The notes below the pieces were generated by a model. The model was not told the origin of the DNA. It was given only the letters and a program-made list of their open reading frames with translations, and did no database searches. Source: an uncultured Oscillospiraceae bacterium (lineage in GTDB: Bacteria; Bacillota; Clostridia; Oscillospirales; Oscillospiraceae). Taken from it: a stretch of DNA of 13,518 nucleotides. Positions 12,551 to 13,518 of the stretch are shown here, piece after piece. Position 1 is the first letter of the stretch; each line of letters begins with the position of its first letter. Location of the stretch: assembly GCA_947624465.1 (NCBI GenBank), contig CANQKJ010000027.1, forward strand, positions 1-13,518. Direction: 5' to 3'. The translations under genes were made by a program, and so were the position numbers.

Positions 12551-13518
12551 ATGGAACAGCGGGAGAGAAGGCCCAGGGGCGACCACGGGAAGAGCAACCG
12601 GAGCCTGCTGCGGCGCACCATCTTCCTGATGGCCGTGATGGGCGTGCTGGTGTTCATCCCCCTGGTGGTGCAGCTGGTGCGGCTGCAGATCGTCCAGTAC
12701 GACGAGTGGAAGCAGCGGGCCGCCAACCAGCAGACCAAGAGCGTGGCCATCGCCGCCAACCGGGGCACCATCTACGACAGCCAGGGCCGGGCCATGGCCA
12801 TGTCCGCCACGGTGTACCAGTTGATCCTGTCCCCCAAGGACGTGGTCGCCCTGGTCAACAGGGACAGCAAGGACTTCAAGGACGCCGAGGGCAATTTCAA
12901 CGAGGCCGCCTACGACGCCGCCGTTCAGGCAAAGCGGGCCGTCATCGTGGACTGGCTGGTGGATAACCTGGGCATGGACGAGGAGCGGCTGTGGAAGCGC
13001 ATCGAGAACACCAAGTCCGCCTATGAGCGGCTGGCCGCCGAGCTGGAGGAGGACCAGGCCGAACAGGTGCGGCAGTTCATCAGCGAGAAGAAGCTGTCCA
13101 ATTCCCTGTATCTGGTGGACTCCAGCAAGCGGTACTATCCCTTCTCCTCCGTGGGGTCCCATCTGCTGGGCTACATGGCCGAGAACGAGAACAGCGGCGG
13201 CCAGAAGGTGGGCGCCATGGGCATCGAGGCCATCTATGAGGACGCGCTCTCCGGCGAGCTGGGCCGCCAGGTGTACTCCAAAAACGGTGCCCAGCAGGAG
13301 ATGATGTCCGGCTACGAGATGTATTTCGACGCCGAAAACGGCTACGACCTGACCCTCACCATCGACGAGCGGGTGCAGTCCCTGCTGGAGCAGACGCTGG
13401 CGGAGGGCATCCAGACCTACGACGTGCAGGCGGGGGGCTTCGCCATCGCCATAGACCCCCAGACCGGGGCGGTGCTGGGGATGGCCTCCTCCCCGGACTT
13501 TGACCCCAACAGCTACGC
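12551..13518 (+). CDS. Class B penicillin-binding protein (FtsI/SpoVD type), 5' part
   Basis: Class B PBPs are membrane-anchored D,D-transpeptidases that cross-link septal or spore peptidoglycan. The 322 visible residues include a basic N-terminus, one transmembrane segment (about 22-42) and the family signature RGTIYDSQGR (71-80). A dimerisation/pedestal domain follows (GMGIEAIYEDALSGELG-like: GAMGIEAIYEDALSG), and then the first strand of the transpeptidase domain (FAIAIDPQTGAVLGMASSPDFDPNSY). The window ends before the SxxK active site. GGGAGGG lies about 7 bases before ATG. The frame has no stop to the window edge. The 147-base gap after ftsL holds no clear gene or terminator, so it is probably co-transcribed with mraZ. 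Whether it is vegetative FtsI/PBP2B or sporulation SpoVD cannot be told without the C-terminal PASTA region. Confidence 0.93.
   Translation, partial: MEQRERRPRGDHGKSNRSLLRRTIFLMAVMGVLVFIPLVVQLVRLQIVQYDEWKQRAANQQTKSVAIAANRGTIYDSQGRAMAMSATVYQLILSPKDVVALVNRDSKDFKDAEGNFNEAAYDAAVQAKRAVIVDWLVDNLGMDEERLWKRIENTKSAYERLAAELEEDQAEQVRQFISEKKLSNSLYLVDSSKRYYPFSSVGSHLLGYMAENENSGGQKVGAMGIEAIYEDALSGELGRQVYSKNGAQQEMMSGYEMYFDAENGYDLTLTIDERVQSLLEQTLAEGIQTYDVQAGGFAIAIDPQTGAVLGMASSPDFDPNSY

Noticed and set aside
12496-12966. Plus-strand frame starting in the ftsL-PBP gap
   Set aside because: It runs out of frame through the PBP gene, whose own frame has clear PBP motifs. The start is not an ATG with a well-placed ribosome binding site.

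Overview
This is a 13.5 kb housekeeping stretch from a high-GC (roughly 65-70% by eye) low-copy bacterial chromosome. The gene orders phoH-ybeY-era-yqzL-recO and mraZ-rsmH-ftsL-pbp, a HPr with both His15 and Ser46, strong AGGAGG-type ribosome binding sites and a coaD followed by a coiled-coil protein all point to Bacillota, class Clostridia. A GC-rich Oscillospiraceae-like gut anaerobe (Flavonifractor, Lawsonibacter or Oscillibacter type) is my best guess. That last step is inference from composition and gene style, not from a search.

Layout. (1) 1-3730: the ribosome and RNA block, with phoH (5' end cut off by the window), ybeY and era, then yqzL-like and recO. Between era and yqzL sits an inserted divergent pair: a small minus-strand protein (2094-2363) and a plus-strand XRE-type HTH regulator (2465-2671). 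They share an AT-rich region with a near-consensus promoter and an inverted repeat placed like an operator. (2) 3742-6117: mutS2, closely coupled to recO. (3) 6195-6602: ptsH (HPr), alone, with its own promoter and a textbook terminator. (4) 6629-10207: uvrC, rsmD, coaD and a coiled-coil protein, read from a promoter before uvrC, boosted by a consensus-quality internal promoter inside the end of rsmD, and closed by a terminator. (5) 10208-13518: a 227 bp regulatory region with two inverted repeats, a sigma-A-type promoter and four TGGAG boxes, then the start of the division and cell wall (dcw) cluster: mraZ, rsmH, ftsL-like and a penicillin-binding protein that runs off the window.

The genes cover 16S rRNA maturation and methylation (YbeY, Era, RsmD, RsmH), DNA repair or recombination and ribosome rescue (RecO, MutS2, UvrC), coenzyme A synthesis (CoaD), sugar-PTS control (HPr) and septal wall synthesis (MraZ, FtsL, PBP). 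I found no CRISPR, tRNA, rRNA, insertion sequence or prophage block.

I do not see a convincing large undescribed system. The items most worth a second look are the HTH/small-protein pair with its operator, the internal rsmD promoter, the MraZ box geometry, and a Gly-to-Trp change in the second DNA-binding motif of MraZ.
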